In this document: positions 35,410-44,162 of the stretch, piece after piece
Position numbering within the stretch: the first letter of the stretch is position 1
Layout: every line of letters starts with the position of its first letter
Source: Halalkalibacter nanhaiisediminis
GTDB lineage: Bacteria; Bacillota; Bacilli; Bacillales; Bacillaceae_D
NCBI RefSeq assembly: GCF_007830185.1
Contig: NZ_VLKZ01000003.1
Location: 62,001 to 126,000, forward strand
Length of the DNA: 64,000 nt
Reading direction: 5' to 3'
Translations under genes and position numbers: made by a program
Notes under the pieces: generated by a model
Databases searched by the model: none
What the model saw: only the letters and a program-made list of their open reading frames with translations
What the model was told of the DNA's origin: nothing

Positions 35410-36274
35410 ACAAGTTAGTAAAGCCATTCATCGCAAGCAGGTGCTGACGAATATTGATTTCTCGATTGAGCCTGGAAAAGTGACTGGTCTTGTGGGACGA
35501 AACGGGGCAGGAAAGACTACGTTGTTACGTCTCTTAGTCGGTATTATTCAACCGACTATTGGCGATGTCAAACTAAGTGGGAAAAGCATTTATACGCATC
35601 CTGAGATGAAACAGGATATCGTTTTTGTACCTGATTCTTCAGAAGCGTTAAAAGGATACAGCATAAAAGAAATTGAACAGCTTTATCGTGATATTTATCC
35701 TCGTTTTGATCGTGCATTATTTTATCAATTAATTGATCGGTTTCAACTTCCGAGAAATGGGAGAATCCATTCCTTCTCTAAGGGAATGAAGGCACTTTTC
35801 TCTCTTATTCTTGCGTTCTCTACAAAGGCAAAATACATTTTGCTAGATGAACCAACTGATGGTCTTGATGTCATTGTCAAAAAGCGAATTTTACAATTCA
35901 TCGTCGAAGCAGTAGCAGATTATCAAGTAGCAGTTGTGATTTCCTCTCATCGCTTAGATGAGCTCGAGTTTTTAGCTGATTCGATTATTATGCTAAAAGA
36001 TGGTGAGATAACCCAAGAGTATTCGTTGGAGACATTGAAGGACTCGTATAAGAAAATTCAAGTCGTTTTTCCACACGGTATTCCTGAGGAGATTCAAGGA
36101 ATAGGGACATTGTTACAGCAGACTGGAAAAGTATTTATTTTGATTGTAGAAGGAGAGCTTGAAGCGGAAATCGCGAAAATAAGAGCTGCCCGTCCATTGT
36201 ATTATGAAGAACTACCAATCACACTTGAAGATCTTTTTGTCGCAAAACTTGGAGGTGATGATTTTGTCGGTTAA
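35399..36274 (+). CDS. ABC transporter ATP-binding protein (YtrB type)
   Basis: 291 residues. Walker A GRNGAGKTT (about 36-44), a weak signature FSKGMKALFSL, Walker B YILLDEPTDGLD, then SSHRLDELE. C-terminal 80 residues follow the nucleotide-binding domain as in ytrB/bcrA-type exporters. ATG is inside the end of the GntR gene. Substrate unknown; such GntR-linked systems often respond to cell-wall stress. Confidence 0.88.
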   Translation: MQIEQVSKAIHRKQVLTNIDFSIEPGKVTGLVGRNGAGKTTLLRLLVGIIQPTIGDVKLSGKSIYTHPEMKQDIVFVPDSSEALKGYSIKEIEQLYRDIYPRFDRALFYQLIDRFQLPRNGRIHSFSKGMKALFSLILAFSTKAKYILLDEPTDGLDVIVKKRILQFIVEAVADYQVAVVISSHRLDELEFLADSIIMLKDGEITQEYSLETLKDSYKKIQVVFPHGIPEEIQGIGTLLQQTGKVFILIVEGELEAEIAKIRAARPLYYEELPITLEDLFVAKLGGDDFVG

Positions 36275-37262
36275 AGCATTATTTCGAAAAGAATGGAAAC
36301 AGTCAAAAATGTATTTGTTGATGATAACACTCTTATTTATTTTTCTTTATCCGATGCGAGCCATACTGGGGCTGGAGGAATGGCGTGAACGAACGAATCA
36401 AGAATATTTCATGCCAGAACATGCTGTGCCAGGTGTATTTGGCCCTGGGTCATCAGGTATGCTGATTATCATTTTTCTCGTTCTTTTAGCAGTACAATTC
36501 ATTGGAACTGAACGAAATACTCGTCGTCATGATTTTTCCTTTGCTTTACCGTTTAAGCGTAGAACAATGTTTTTGGTGAAATGGCTAATGGGTGCTGGAA
36601 CAACGACCATTGTCATGCTCATCACCTTTACCATTGCGTATTTTCTCATTTCGACTTCGGAATTCGGAATGTATTTGGAGCCATCCTATTTTTCTCTTTT
36701 TCTTAGCCAATGGCTTGGTTATCTTGCTATGTATACCTTCACGTTATTTATAGGGACGATAACAGGAGAAATGGTTTCGCAAATTGCGTTAACATTTATT
36801 TTTACAATATTTCCAGTTGGGATTTTTGTGCTTATTGATTCGTTCATGCGCGTTCATGGCTTTGGATATTTTCAGTATTACGATATTTTTTCCATTCATT
36901 ATTTAGTATGGCCACTTTATATTCTTTCGGGTCCATTTGGAATAGATGATTTACACCTTTGGGTACCCGCAGTTGCAACGATTGTTTTTCTTAGTGTTGG
37001 AGCCTGGCTGTATGAACGTAATCCGAGCGAGCATAACGGGGAATTTCTTCTTTTTAAACAATTAGAGCCCTTTTTTCGTGTTGGCATTATTGCTTGCTTT
37101 GCCTTGTTTGGAGGTATGATTGTCTCAAGTCTTGTTCCATTTTCACTAAGTAATGGGACGCAAATTTTATTTTACTGGATCGGTTTTGTTCTTTTTCTCA
37201 TCTTAAGCTATTTGGTAACGAAGCGATTATTTGCTATGAATATTAAGGTGAAAGGAAAGTAA
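36264..37262 (+). CDS. ABC transporter permease
   Basis: 332 residues from TTG 36264, which follows GGAGGTGAT (36251-36259) and overlaps the ATPase stop. About eight membrane helices with a cytoplasmic basic start (MSVKALFRKEWKQSK), as in ABC-2 type permeases of YtrC/D systems. An upstream in-frame start at 36204 is unlikely. Confidence 0.85.
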   Translation: MSVKALFRKEWKQSKMYLLMITLLFIFLYPMRAILGLEEWRERTNQEYFMPEHAVPGVFGPGSSGMLIIIFLVLLAVQFIGTERNTRRHDFSFALPFKRRTMFLVKWLMGAGTTTIVMLITFTIAYFLISTSEFGMYLEPSYFSLFLSQWLGYLAMYTFTLFIGTITGEMVSQIALTFIFTIFPVGIFVLIDSFMRVHGFGYFQYYDIFSIHYLVWPLYILSGPFGIDDLHLWVPAVATIVFLSVGAWLYERNPSEHNGEFLLFKQLEPFFRVGIIACFALFGGMIVSSLVPFSLSNGTQILFYWIGFVLFLILSYLVTKRLFAMNIKVKGK

Positions 37263-37280
37263 ATAAGAGGTAGACCTAGG

Positions 37281-37600
37281 TCAACCTCCATTCGTGGCAG
37301 TGGTTACGTCGTTTTGCGTAATCACTGTTTTCTTTTGTTTGGTGGAAAGATAGACGCCTAATAAAACAACGATTCCACCGACTAAAGGACGCCATTCTGC
37401 TCGCCATAACGGTCCATTCTATAACAAAGAGGAAGGAAAATAAGGCTACCAATGAAAAAACGCATCCAAGCGATTGTAAAAGGTGGGACGGTGTCTATAA
37501 ATACTTTTCCGATGATGAAATTACCAGAAAAAAAGATCATCGAGAGAGTAAGGATAAAGAAGGATGTGAAAAACGCAAAATAAAACCTCCAATCTGTATA
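37281..37600 (-). pseudogene. EamA/DMT transporter with internal deletion
   Basis: The minus strand first reads FSGNFIIGKVFIDTVPPFTIAWMRFFIGSLIFLPL, the first two helices of an EamA-type drug/metabolite transporter. About 70 codons in, at about 37382, it meets a stop and joins, in another frame, LVGGIVVLLGVYLSTKQKKTVITQ, the usual C-terminal end of the same family. About 200 middle residues are gone. The start region also lacks an in-frame start codon after its GGAGG. A clear dead gene, divergent from the TetR regulator. Confidence 0.8.
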
Positions 37601-37630
37601 GGTATAACATACAATTATTTCAAAAAATGC

Positions 37631-37659
37631 TTGACAGGAAGAAAAAGGAACTTTAAACT
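37631..37659 (+). promoter_or_regulatory. Promoter of the TetR gene
   Basis: TTGACA (37631-37636), 17 bases, TAAACT (37654-37659), directly followed by the operator at 37663. Confidence 0.7.
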
Positions 37660-37662
37660 TTA

Positions 37663-37679
37663 ATTGAACACTGGTTAAT
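37663..37679. promoter_or_regulatory. TetR operator 1
   Basis: ATTGAACACTGGTTAAT, an imperfect palindrome centred on CAC, between the promoter and the TetR start. The same 17-mer with one change recurs at 38327. Confidence 0.7.
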
Positions 37680-37694
37680 TGAAAGGTGAAGCAA

Positions 37695-38264
37695 ATGTCT
37701 CCTCGACGTAAAGCAGAAAATGAACTAACAAAAGAGCATATTTTGGAAGCAGCCAAGGAACTATTTGCAGAGAGTGGCTACCATCAAGTCAGTATGCGTG
37801 CATTAGCGCGTAAACTAGAGTGCAGTCATGGTGCTCTTTATTATCATTACGATAATAAAGCTTCTCTTTTTACTGCCCTAATTGAGAAGGGCTTTTCAAT
37901 GTTGAATGAACGCCTTGATGACATTGTAGCGGATCAAACAAAAACAAATCAGGAGAAACTTTTAAAGATTTTTAAAGGCTTCCTACAGTTTGGCATTGAT
38001 TATCCCCATCATTATGAAATGATGTTTCAATTGAAGGATGATGATTTGCGGCACACAGTCCAAGCATCGTATGAAAGCTTTCAAAAATTCGGCGTAGCTG
38101 TTCAATCACTTGTCTCAACATCATTATCTCAAAAAGAAATATGGTCTTGTCTCGTTTCCCTTCACGGATTTGTTTCATATTTTATACGGGAAGGTCAGTC
38201 GTCTGCAGAACTGGAAAAAATGATTGATCATCATGCAGAATTTTTAGCTCGTGCTCTTCGATAA
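37695..38264 (+). CDS. TetR-family regulator
   Basis: 189 residues from ATG 37695 (AAAGGTGA five bases ahead; GTG 37686 lies in that site). N-terminal HTH: ILEAAKELFAESGYHQVSMRALARKLECSHGALYYHYDNKASLF (about 14-57). C-terminal ligand domain unassigned. It probably represses itself and the following SDR gene through the two shared operators. Confidence 0.92.
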   Translation: MSPRRKAENELTKEHILEAAKELFAESGYHQVSMRALARKLECSHGALYYHYDNKASLFTALIEKGFSMLNERLDDIVADQTKTNQEKLLKIFKGFLQFGIDYPHHYEMMFQLKDDDLRHTVQASYESFQKFGVAVQSLVSTSLSQKEIWSCLVSLHGFVSYFIREGQSSAELEKMIDHHAEFLARALR

Positions 38265-38326
38265 ATAGGTAACTCAATCTTAAAAGGATTAAAAGTGTTT
38301 TAGGAGGATGAGTTACTTTGAATAAA

Positions 38327-38343
38327 ATTGACCACTGGTTAAT
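38327..38343. promoter_or_regulatory. TetR operator 2
   Basis: ATTGACCACTGGTTAAT, identical to operator 1 except for one base and more symmetric (ATTGACCA/TGGTTAAT). Lies 20 bases before the SDR start, overlapping its likely promoter or leader. Confidence 0.7.
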
Positions 38344-38362
38344 AAAAGGAGGATTTATTAAA

Positions 38363-39304
38363 ATGGAAAAAGCAATTGTACTTGGAGCAACTGGAGCTAT
38401 GGGTTATGCTCTTGTTCATCGCTTACAATCTAGTGGAGTAAAAACGTATGCGTATTGTCGCCATCTAAACAGGGCAAAAGAGTTATTCGGAGATTTGAAT
38501 CATGTTGAGGTGATCGAGGGAGATGTTCGAGATACGATACGGTTAGAACAAGCAATGAAAGAGGTTGATATTACATTTGTTAGCTTAAATATTCCTTATC
38601 AAAAATGGTCAAGGGAACTGCTACCTCTTTTTGAAGAAGTGTTTAAAGTGGCGTTTGCGACTAAAACAAAAGTAGCAGTTGTTGATAACATTTATAGTTA
38701 TAAAACAAATGAGCAATTGATTACAGAAGATACCCCGAGAGAGCCAGAAACAAACAAAGGAAAATTAAGAAAAGAATTATATTTGAATATGCAAGCATGG
38801 ATGAAAAAAGGACTTTCGATTGTCATCGCTCATTTCCCGGATTTTTATGGACCGCACGCAGATAACACAATGCTTCAGCAAACAATTCAAACAGCACTAG
38901 CTGGAAAACGACCTCTATACCTTGGTCCAATGAATAAAAAAAGAGAATTTATTTATACATTTGATGGCGCAGATGCACTGATTACATTAGCAATGGATGA
39001 GACAGCTTATCAACAATCATGGAATATACCAGGTACAAAGCCTGAAAATGGGCAAGAAATCATCTCAATCCTTCAACGCTTGACAGGAAATACAAAAAAA
39101 CCTTTTGTTGTTCGTAAACCAATGATTCGTTTTCTTGGGTTCTTTTCACCTTTTATGAGAGAGCTGACGGAAATGATGGATTTAACAGAGAACCCTGTTT
39201 TCTTAGACGGCACGAAGTATGAGCAAGCTTTTGTGCCAAGGGTAAGCACTTCCTTTGATGAAGGACTCAGACAAGTGATCAAACAAATGCAAAAACCCAC
39301 GTAA
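38363..39304 (+). CDS. SDR-family NAD(P)-dependent epimerase/reductase
   Basis: 313 residues from ATG 38363 with AAAGGAGG ahead; the in-frame TTG 38318 also has a GGAGG but would place the operator inside the gene. Rossmann motif AIVLGATGAMGYALVHRL (4-21) and extended-SDR features (DFYGPHADNT, EFIYTFDGADALI). The catalytic YxxxK is not obvious, so an NmrA-like or reductase role is possible. Regulated by the adjacent TetR. Confidence 0.85.
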   Translation: MEKAIVLGATGAMGYALVHRLQSSGVKTYAYCRHLNRAKELFGDLNHVEVIEGDVRDTIRLEQAMKEVDITFVSLNIPYQKWSRELLPLFEEVFKVAFATKTKVAVVDNIYSYKTNEQLITEDTPREPETNKGKLRKELYLNMQAWMKKGLSIVIAHFPDFYGPHADNTMLQQTIQTALAGKRPLYLGPMNKKREFIYTFDGADALITLAMDETAYQQSWNIPGTKPENGQEIISILQRLTGNTKKPFVVRKPMIRFLGFFSPFMRELTEMMDLTENPVFLDGTKYEQAFVPRVSTSFDEGLRQVIKQMQKPT

Positions 39305-39311
39305 AAAGAAA

Positions 39312-39341
39312 TACAGACATCCCTAAGCAGGAATGTCTGTA
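39312..39341. terminator. Hairpin between convergent genes
   Basis: ACAGACAT...ATGTCTGT stem between the SDR gene and msrAB; T-run is poor in both directions. Confidence 0.5.
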
Positions 39342-39350
39342 ACAATAGCC

Positions 39351-40322
39351 TTATTCAAATAACTTTTTATAAGCTGAGTAACCTTCTTTTTCAAGGTCTT
39401 CCTTGGCAACAAAGCGCAAGGCAGCTGAGTTAATGCAGTAGCGCAAGCCACCTGTTTGTACGGGGCCGTCATTGAAAACATGACCAAGATGAGAGTCGGC
39501 TTCCTTACTACGCACTTCTGTACGAATCATAAAATGACTAAAATCTTTTTTTTCGATGACTTCTTCTTCAACAATTGGTTTTGTAAAGCTAGGCCAGCCG
39601 CAGCCATGATCGAATTTATCTAATGAACTAAAAAGTGGTTTGCCTGAAACGATATCGACGTAAATTCCTTCTTCTGTATGTTCATAATATTCATTATGAA
39701 AAGGAGGCTCTGTTCCATCTTCTTGGGTTACGTGGTATTGCATCGGTGTTAGCTTTTGTCTTAGTTGTTCATTTTGCTTATTCATTTCGTTATTCCCCCA
39801 ATGCTCTTCAATAAATCTTACTCGTCCAGAGCCTACACTGTATCTGTTGTAGTGAGCTGGATTCTTTTTGTAGTAATCTTGATGATACTCTTCTGCTGGA
39901 TAAAAAGGTTTTGCGGGTAAAATTTGTGTTGCGACTGGCTTTGTAAAGCGTCCGCTTTGATCTAACTGGCGCTTTGATTCTTCAGCAATTGCTTTTTGCT
40001 CGTCTGAGTGATAAAAGATTGCGGTACGATAGGAATCACCGCGATCAAAGAACTGACCACCTGGATCTGTGGGGTCAATTTGTTGCCAAAAAATCTCGAC
40101 TATTTTTTCATAAGGGAAGATGTCTGGATTAAATGTTATTTGAACAGCTTCATAGTGGCCAGTTGTTTCAGAACAAACCTCTTCATACGTCGGGTTTTCT
40201 TTATGACCACCTGTATAGCCTGAAAGGACAGACTCGATTCCGTCATATTGATCAAATGGTTTGACCATGCACCAGAAGCAGCCGCCAGCGAATGTTGCTT
40301 TCTCGAATGCTGGTGTTGTCAT
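39351..40322 (-). CDS. msrAB: Bifunctional methionine sulfoxide reductase MsrA-MsrB
   Basis: 323 residues from ATG 40322. MsrA domain 1-170: GGCFWCM with catalytic Cys15, and [24 protein letters not shown]. MsrB domain about 180-323: [41 protein letters not shown], and RYCINSAAL with catalytic Cys296. Repairs S- and R-methionine sulfoxide. The MsrB half has no CxxC pairs, so it is the zinc-free type. An in-frame start 57 bases upstream is less likely. Confidence 0.95.
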   Translation of the reverse strand: MTTPAFEKATFAGGCFWCMVKPFDQYDGIESVLSGYTGGHKENPTYEEVCSETTGHYEAVQITFNPDIFPYEKIVEIFWQQIDPTDPGGQFFDRGDSYRTAIFYHSDEQKAIAEESKRQLDQSGRFTKPVATQILPAKPFYPAEEYHQDYYKKNPAHYNRYSVGSGRVRFIEEHWGNNEMNKQNEQLRQKLTPMQYHVTQEDGTEPPFHNEYYEHTEEGIYVDIVSGKPLFSSLDKFDHGCGWPSFTKPIVEEEVIEKKDFSHFMIRTEVRSKEADSHLGHVFNDGPVQTGGLRYCINSAALRFVAKEDLEKEGYSAYKKLFE

Positions 40323-40512
40323 AAGGTATTCATCCTCTCTTTGTCTCATTCTACGATCATAGTATAACATGTCTTTCATTAATCATTCTTATATCGTGCT
40401 TGAACTGATCATTTTGCTTTTTCATAAAACATGCTACTATAAAATCTTGGTGCAATATTTATATTGACACTGGGTGGGAGAGGGATACAACTGAAAAGAG
40501 TTGAAAGGTAAA

Positions 40513-41805
40513 ATGAAAGGGGTTTTTAAACGGTTTGATTTAGAGAGTCATGGAACGACGGTGAGGCGCGAGGTGGTTGCAGGTACTGTCTCCTTTTTGA
40601 CGATCGTCTACATAGTGGCCATTAATGGAGCTATTTTAGCTGATGCTGGAATGCCACTACAAGCAGCGATTGTCGCGACCATTCTTACGTCTGTTTTTGG
40701 ATGTTTGTTGATGGGACTTTGGAGCAACGCACCGATTATCCTTGTTCCAGGAATGGGGGTGAACGCGTTATTCACCTATACGTTCGTACACGCGCTTGGA
40801 CTCTCATGGCAAGAAGCACTGGCGGCTGTGTTTGTATCTGGCCTTGTGTTTGTAGTTGTTGCTTTTACGAAGCTGGCAGCAGTCTTAAGTAAAGCCATTC
40901 CTCCTTCCTTAAAGGATGCGATTACGGTAGGGATCGGGTTATTTCTTACATTCATTGGTCTGCAAAAAGGTGGGGTGATTCGAGGAGATGAGGAGACGTT
41001 TATTGCGATTGCTCATCTCAGTGATCCATTGCCACTAGCAACACTGTTAACATTGCTTCTTGCGATCGTGTTGTTTATTCGTCAAGTGCCAGGAAACTTC
41101 CTCATTACGATGGTCGTTGGTACAGGCTTGGCCTATTTAATCGGCGTTAAGCCAAATAGCGCAAGTTCTGATGGTTTCTCACTTGCAAGTTATGGCTCAT
41201 TTTTTGCAGATCTATCATTCGGTGGGTTTGCATCTCTTGCCTTTTGGATAGCGGTGTTCTCAATGACGATGGTTCTTGTTTTTGAAAATGTAGGACTTAT
41301 CCATGGTTACTTGCAAATGACAGGTCATCCTAATAAGAATAAACGAGCACTCCAAGCAAATGCGGTATCAGCCTTATCATCTGGATTATTTGGTACCAGT
41401 CCGACGGTGGCGACAGTTGAAACAGCAGCAGGCATTTCGGCTGGTGGACGAACAGGTCTGACATCTGTTGTAACAGGGCTTCTTTTTGTTCTCACATTGT
41501 TTGCCATTCCAGTGATTACAATTGTGCCAGATAGCGCTATTGCCCCTATTTTACTCGTTGTTGGGGGATTAATGGTCCAGCATATTAAGGAGATTCCACT
41601 GCATGATTTCTCTGAAGGATTCCCAGCGTTTTTGATTATCGCGCTAATCCCGTTAACGTATAGCATTGCTGAAGGAATGGCCTTTGGATTTATCGCATAT
41701 CCTATTTTGAAACTAGCAATTGGAAAAGCAAAAGAAGTGCCCATTCCTTTATATGTCATCGCGAGTCTATTTCTCGCCCATATTGTCTTACATTCACTAG
41801 GATAG
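40513..41805 (+). CDS. pbuG: Guanine/hypoxanthine permease (NCS2, AzgA-like)
   Basis: 430 residues from ATG 40513, about 12-14 membrane segments. Motifs: TVSFLTIVYIVAINGAIL, PGMGVNALFTYTFV, FENVGLIHGYLQMTGHP, and GTSPTVATVETAAGISAGGRTGLTSVVTGLLF, typical of the PbuG/PbuO purine importers. No purine riboswitch is visible upstream, unlike B. subtilis pbuG. Confidence 0.9.
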   Translation: MKGVFKRFDLESHGTTVRREVVAGTVSFLTIVYIVAINGAILADAGMPLQAAIVATILTSVFGCLLMGLWSNAPIILVPGMGVNALFTYTFVHALGLSWQEALAAVFVSGLVFVVVAFTKLAAVLSKAIPPSLKDAITVGIGLFLTFIGLQKGGVIRGDEETFIAIAHLSDPLPLATLLTLLLAIVLFIRQVPGNFLITMVVGTGLAYLIGVKPNSASSDGFSLASYGSFFADLSFGGFASLAFWIAVFSMTMVLVFENVGLIHGYLQMTGHPNKNKRALQANAVSALSSGLFGTSPTVATVETAAGISAGGRTGLTSVVTGLLFVLTLFAIPVITIVPDSAIAPILLVVGGLMVQHIKEIPLHDFSEGFPAFLIIALIPLTYSIAEGMAFGFIAYPILKLAIGKAKEVPIPLYVIASLFLAHIVLHSLG

Positions 41806-41817
41806 TTTTGTTTGATC

Positions 41818-41854
41818 AAGCGTATTGTGGCTGTTGTCACGATATGCTTTTTTT
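41818..41854 (+). terminator. Terminator after pbuG
   Basis: AAGCGTATTGTG / CACGATATGCTTTTTTT. Confidence 0.85.
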
Positions 41855-41895
41855 CGGTACAATAACATTACTTACAATAGATGGGAGAAGGTATC

Positions 41896-42099
41896 ATGGA
41901 GTCAGGAATGAACATAGGATCAATGATTTATCAGTTAGTGGGCTTCCTAATACCGCTTATCGTTCTTTTTGTTATTATCTATGCGTTGAATACCATACGA
42001 CAGCAACGGAAAATCCAAAGTGAGTTAAAGAATGAATTAGAAAAAGTAAACGAAAAGCTTGATCGAATTTCCAAAGAAAAGGAGGATCATGATAAATGA
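41896..42099 (+). CDS. Small membrane protein with coiled-coil tail (DUF4083-like)
   Basis: 67 residues from ATG 41896 (GGGAGAAGG upstream). One membrane helix (about 9-32) then a charged heptad-like helix (QQRKIQSELKNELEKVNEKLDRISKEKED). Resembles DUF4083 and PspB-like small proteins by layout only. Its stop overlaps the tag start as ATGA. Confidence 0.65.
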   Translation: MESGMNIGSMIYQLVGFLIPLIVLFVIIYALNTIRQQRKIQSELKNELEKVNEKLDRISKEKEDHDK

Positions 42100-42602
42100 C
42101 AATTACTCGCTGTCAGTGGTGCCAAGGAGATCCCCTTTTAGAAGAATATCATGATCACGATTGGGGCAAGCAAGTCGTGACCAATGAAGGGCTGTTTGAA
42201 GCCTTAACGCTAGAAGTGTTTCAATCTGGATTGAGCTGGCGAACCGTTCTTCACAAGAGAGAACGATTTCGTCAAGTATTTCATGGTTTTTCACCTGCTA
42301 AAGTTGCCTCTTTTACCGATGAAAATATTGAAAAGCTTCTTGCAGATGAAGGAATTATTCGACACCGTAAAAAGATTGAAGCAACAATCAAAAATGCTAA
42401 GATTGTTCAAGGTCTAATCGAAGAATTTGGCAGCTTTCGAACTTGGATTGATCAGTTAGAACATGACCAGGAATCAAAAGTAAAAAAATTAGGCGCGACA
42501 TTTCGTTATGTAGGCCCAACAACAGCTACAAGTTATTTTGAAGCAATTGGAGAATGGCAACCAAAGCATGATGAAACATGTGATTGGTTTGAAGGCACGT
42601 AA
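42096..42602 (+). CDS. tag: DNA-3-methyladenine glycosylase I
   Basis: Removes 3-methyladenine from alkylated DNA. 168 residues, slightly short for Tag (about 185). Motifs: CQWCQGDPLLEEYHDHDWG, LFEALTLEVFQSGLSWRTVLHKRERFRQVF, IIRHRKKIEATIKNA, FRYVGPTTATSYFEAIG, and the C-terminal His/Cys (HDETC) for the zinc snap. Translationally coupled to the small membrane protein. Confidence 0.93.
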   Translation: MTITRCQWCQGDPLLEEYHDHDWGKQVVTNEGLFEALTLEVFQSGLSWRTVLHKRERFRQVFHGFSPAKVASFTDENIEKLLADEGIIRHRKKIEATIKNAKIVQGLIEEFGSFRTWIDQLEHDQESKVKKLGATFRYVGPTTATSYFEAIGEWQPKHDETCDWFEGT

Positions 42603-42642
42603 CTGTGATTAATTTTTTAATAAAGTATAGTAGCGCATGTTT

Positions 42643-43119
42643 TCATGACTGAGAAGGTAATCGAATGAGTTTTAGAACGATCAATCTGATGATCATTCCA
42701 ATCACATAACCAACGATATGAAAGAGAATCGGAGACCAAATCACTCCTGCTAGATGACCGAATAGTTTAAAAACATTTGAATAAATAATTCCTACGGTTC
42801 CAAAATAGGCTGAGATTGCAAATGGGAGAAAGGAGTAAGGAATCTCTTTACCGCCAGCATCTCTGTAGGCATCATACATAGAGAATAAATACAAGCAAGG
42901 GTAGAACATGATCCACTGGTAATTAACGGTTGCATTTGCCATTTGACCATTTCCATAGAAGCTCGGAATAATCGCTGTATTTAATTTTGCTTGAACATTG
43001 ACAGCGAATTCAAGAATGACGAATAAAAATCCTTTTAAGTATTTTTTATTAAGAAATTGCCCAAATCCAGGAAATGCTATGCTCCATAAAATTGCTTCTA
43101 AACGTCGCTCTTTACTCAT
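42643..43119 (-). CDS. Multi-pass membrane protein, unknown function
   Basis: 158 residues with four or five hydrophobic segments; the start LWSIAFPGFGQFLNKKYLKGFLFVILEF resembles TM2-like/DUF5683 membrane proteins, in which a PGFGQ turn is usual. Function unknown. It follows a 35-residue ORF by three bases. Confidence 0.7.
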   Translation of the reverse strand: MSKERRLEAILWSIAFPGFGQFLNKKYLKGFLFVILEFAVNVQAKLNTAIIPSFYGNGQMANATVNYQWIMFYPCLYLFSMYDAYRDAGGKEIPYSFLPFAISAYFGTVGIIYSNVFKLFGHLAGVIWSPILFHIVGYVIGMIIRLIVLKLIRLPSQS

Positions 43120-43122
43120 ACA

Positions 43123-43230
43123 TTACCTCTTAGTGAAATCTTTAAAATTAGGTATAAAAAAAAGATTTATGAACTGCCAAAGAATAGGTTCTGCTTTTCC
43201 AAAAAAGTTAGTAGCTGTGTTCGAGTTCAT
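43123..43230 (-). CDS. 35-residue ORF upstream of the membrane protein gene
   Basis: Minus-strand ATG 43230, nine bases after a very strong GAAGGAGGAAAAA site, encodes MNSNTATNFFGKAEPILWQF... and stops three bases before the next ATG. Hydrophobic, Phe-rich centre. Either a small membrane protein or a leader peptide for the following gene. No family recognised. Confidence 0.5.
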   Translation of the reverse strand: MNSNTATNFFGKAEPILWQFINLFFIPNFKDFTKR

Positions 43231-43320
43231 CAGTCTTTTTCCTCCTTCTAAGGGCATCCATGACGATTAGTATATACGTCAATTTCATTTTTAAACTGTA
43301 AAATTTTAGATAATAAATAG

Positions 43321-43347
43321 ACGCTGACTCTTTTTGTGAGTCAGCGT
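43321..43347 (-). terminator. Hairpin after the YvrJ micro-operon
   Basis: Perfect ACGCTGACTC/GAGTCAGCGT stem; likely end of the minus-strand transcript. Confidence 0.7.
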
Positions 43348-43353
43348 CATTGA

Positions 43354-43530
43354 TTATTTAATTTGGCGTATCCCTTGTTTATGCGATTCGGATAATTTGG
43401 TAGGTAAGTGTTCAACTGCTGCAGTAACATTATCAAGCTTCTGTTCAAGCCGATGCAGTAAATAGAACGTTACCATGACAGGGAATCCATACTCACCTAG
43501 CAAAGGGATCCATAGCTCTAACGTACTCAT
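43354..43530 (-). CDS. yvrJ: YvrJ family protein
   Basis: 58 residues: MSTLELWIPLLGEYGFPVM then TFYLLHRLEQKLDNVTAAV. The LWIPLLGEYGFPVMVTFYLL opening with a single hydrophobic helix is the YvrJ signature. Function unknown. ATG lies three bases after the DUF2922 stop, with no separate binding site, so translation is coupled. Confidence 0.85.
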   Translation of the reverse strand: MSTLELWIPLLGEYGFPVMVTFYLLHRLEQKLDNVTAAVEHLPTKLSESHKQGIRQIK

Positions 43531-43533
43531 GTT

Positions 43534-43752
43534 TTACGGTAGCTCAATCACATTAACGTTACGTTCAACGACACGAGCACCACGAATGGCTACAAGGTCA
43601 CCACCACTTGACAGTAACGTATTTCCATTTAGAATGACTGCCATCGAATTTGCCACTGCCGCTGCATCGACAGGCTCAATCGGTTGATCCACACTAACGG
43701 TTACTTGTCGACCTTCTTCATTTTCAAATAATAGTTCTAGTGTTTTACTCAA
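43534..43752 (-). CDS. DUF2922 family protein
   Basis: 72 residues from TTG 43752 (MSKTLELLFENEEGRQVTVSV), eight bases after AAGGAG; GTG 43761 lies within that site. The family block SSGGDLVAIRGARVVERNV is clear. Small beta-rich protein of unknown function, found with DUF1659 and YvrJ genes in many bacilli. Confidence 0.88.
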   Translation of the reverse strand: MSKTLELLFENEEGRQVTVSVDQPIEPVDAAAVANSMAVILNGNTLLSSGGDLVAIRGARVVERNVNVIELP

Positions 43753-43795
43753 TTCTATCACTCCTTATTCTTTACATCTTGTTTTTCCTTACTCC

Positions 43796-44005
43796 TTACA
43801 TAAGTGAATAGCTGTTGTTACGGGCTGCATCAGCAAGAGGAAGTTCTTGAAGAACGGCTAATGCTGTGACAAGCTCGACAAGCTGTTCATCTGCAGCTGT
43901 GCCTTTAACATTATTTAATGTCTTTGTACGAGTCGTATTCTGACCATTTTCATTCATTCCAGTAATAAAAGTCATCGTTACTCTTGATTGCTGTGAGATA
44001 TTCAT
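43796..44005 (-). CDS. DUF1659 family protein
   Basis: 69 residues, first gene of the micro-operon with a perfect AAGGAGGTGAT site. Blocks: SRVTMTFITGMNENGQNTTRTKTLNNVKGTA and VTALAVLQELPL. Unknown function; family members are always small and usually paired with DUF2922. Confidence 0.88.
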   Translation of the reverse strand: MNISQQSRVTMTFITGMNENGQNTTRTKTLNNVKGTAADEQLVELVTALAVLQELPLADAARNNSYSLM

Positions 44006-44162
44006 TTTGTATCACCTCCTTCAACCTACATATAGCGTTTAAGAGACAAAATAGGTGAGAGAAATCCAGCAAAATGTAAAAAAGAGGTTTAGATCCATTG
44101 TAAATGTGGGTAAATTACATTGTTGTGGTAGTGAACGAGTTACATAGAAGGGAAGGGGAAAG

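Noticed and set aside
40380-40512. Possible purine riboswitch ahead of pbuG
   Set aside because: None of the conserved purine aptamer loops could be found, only a G-rich leader.
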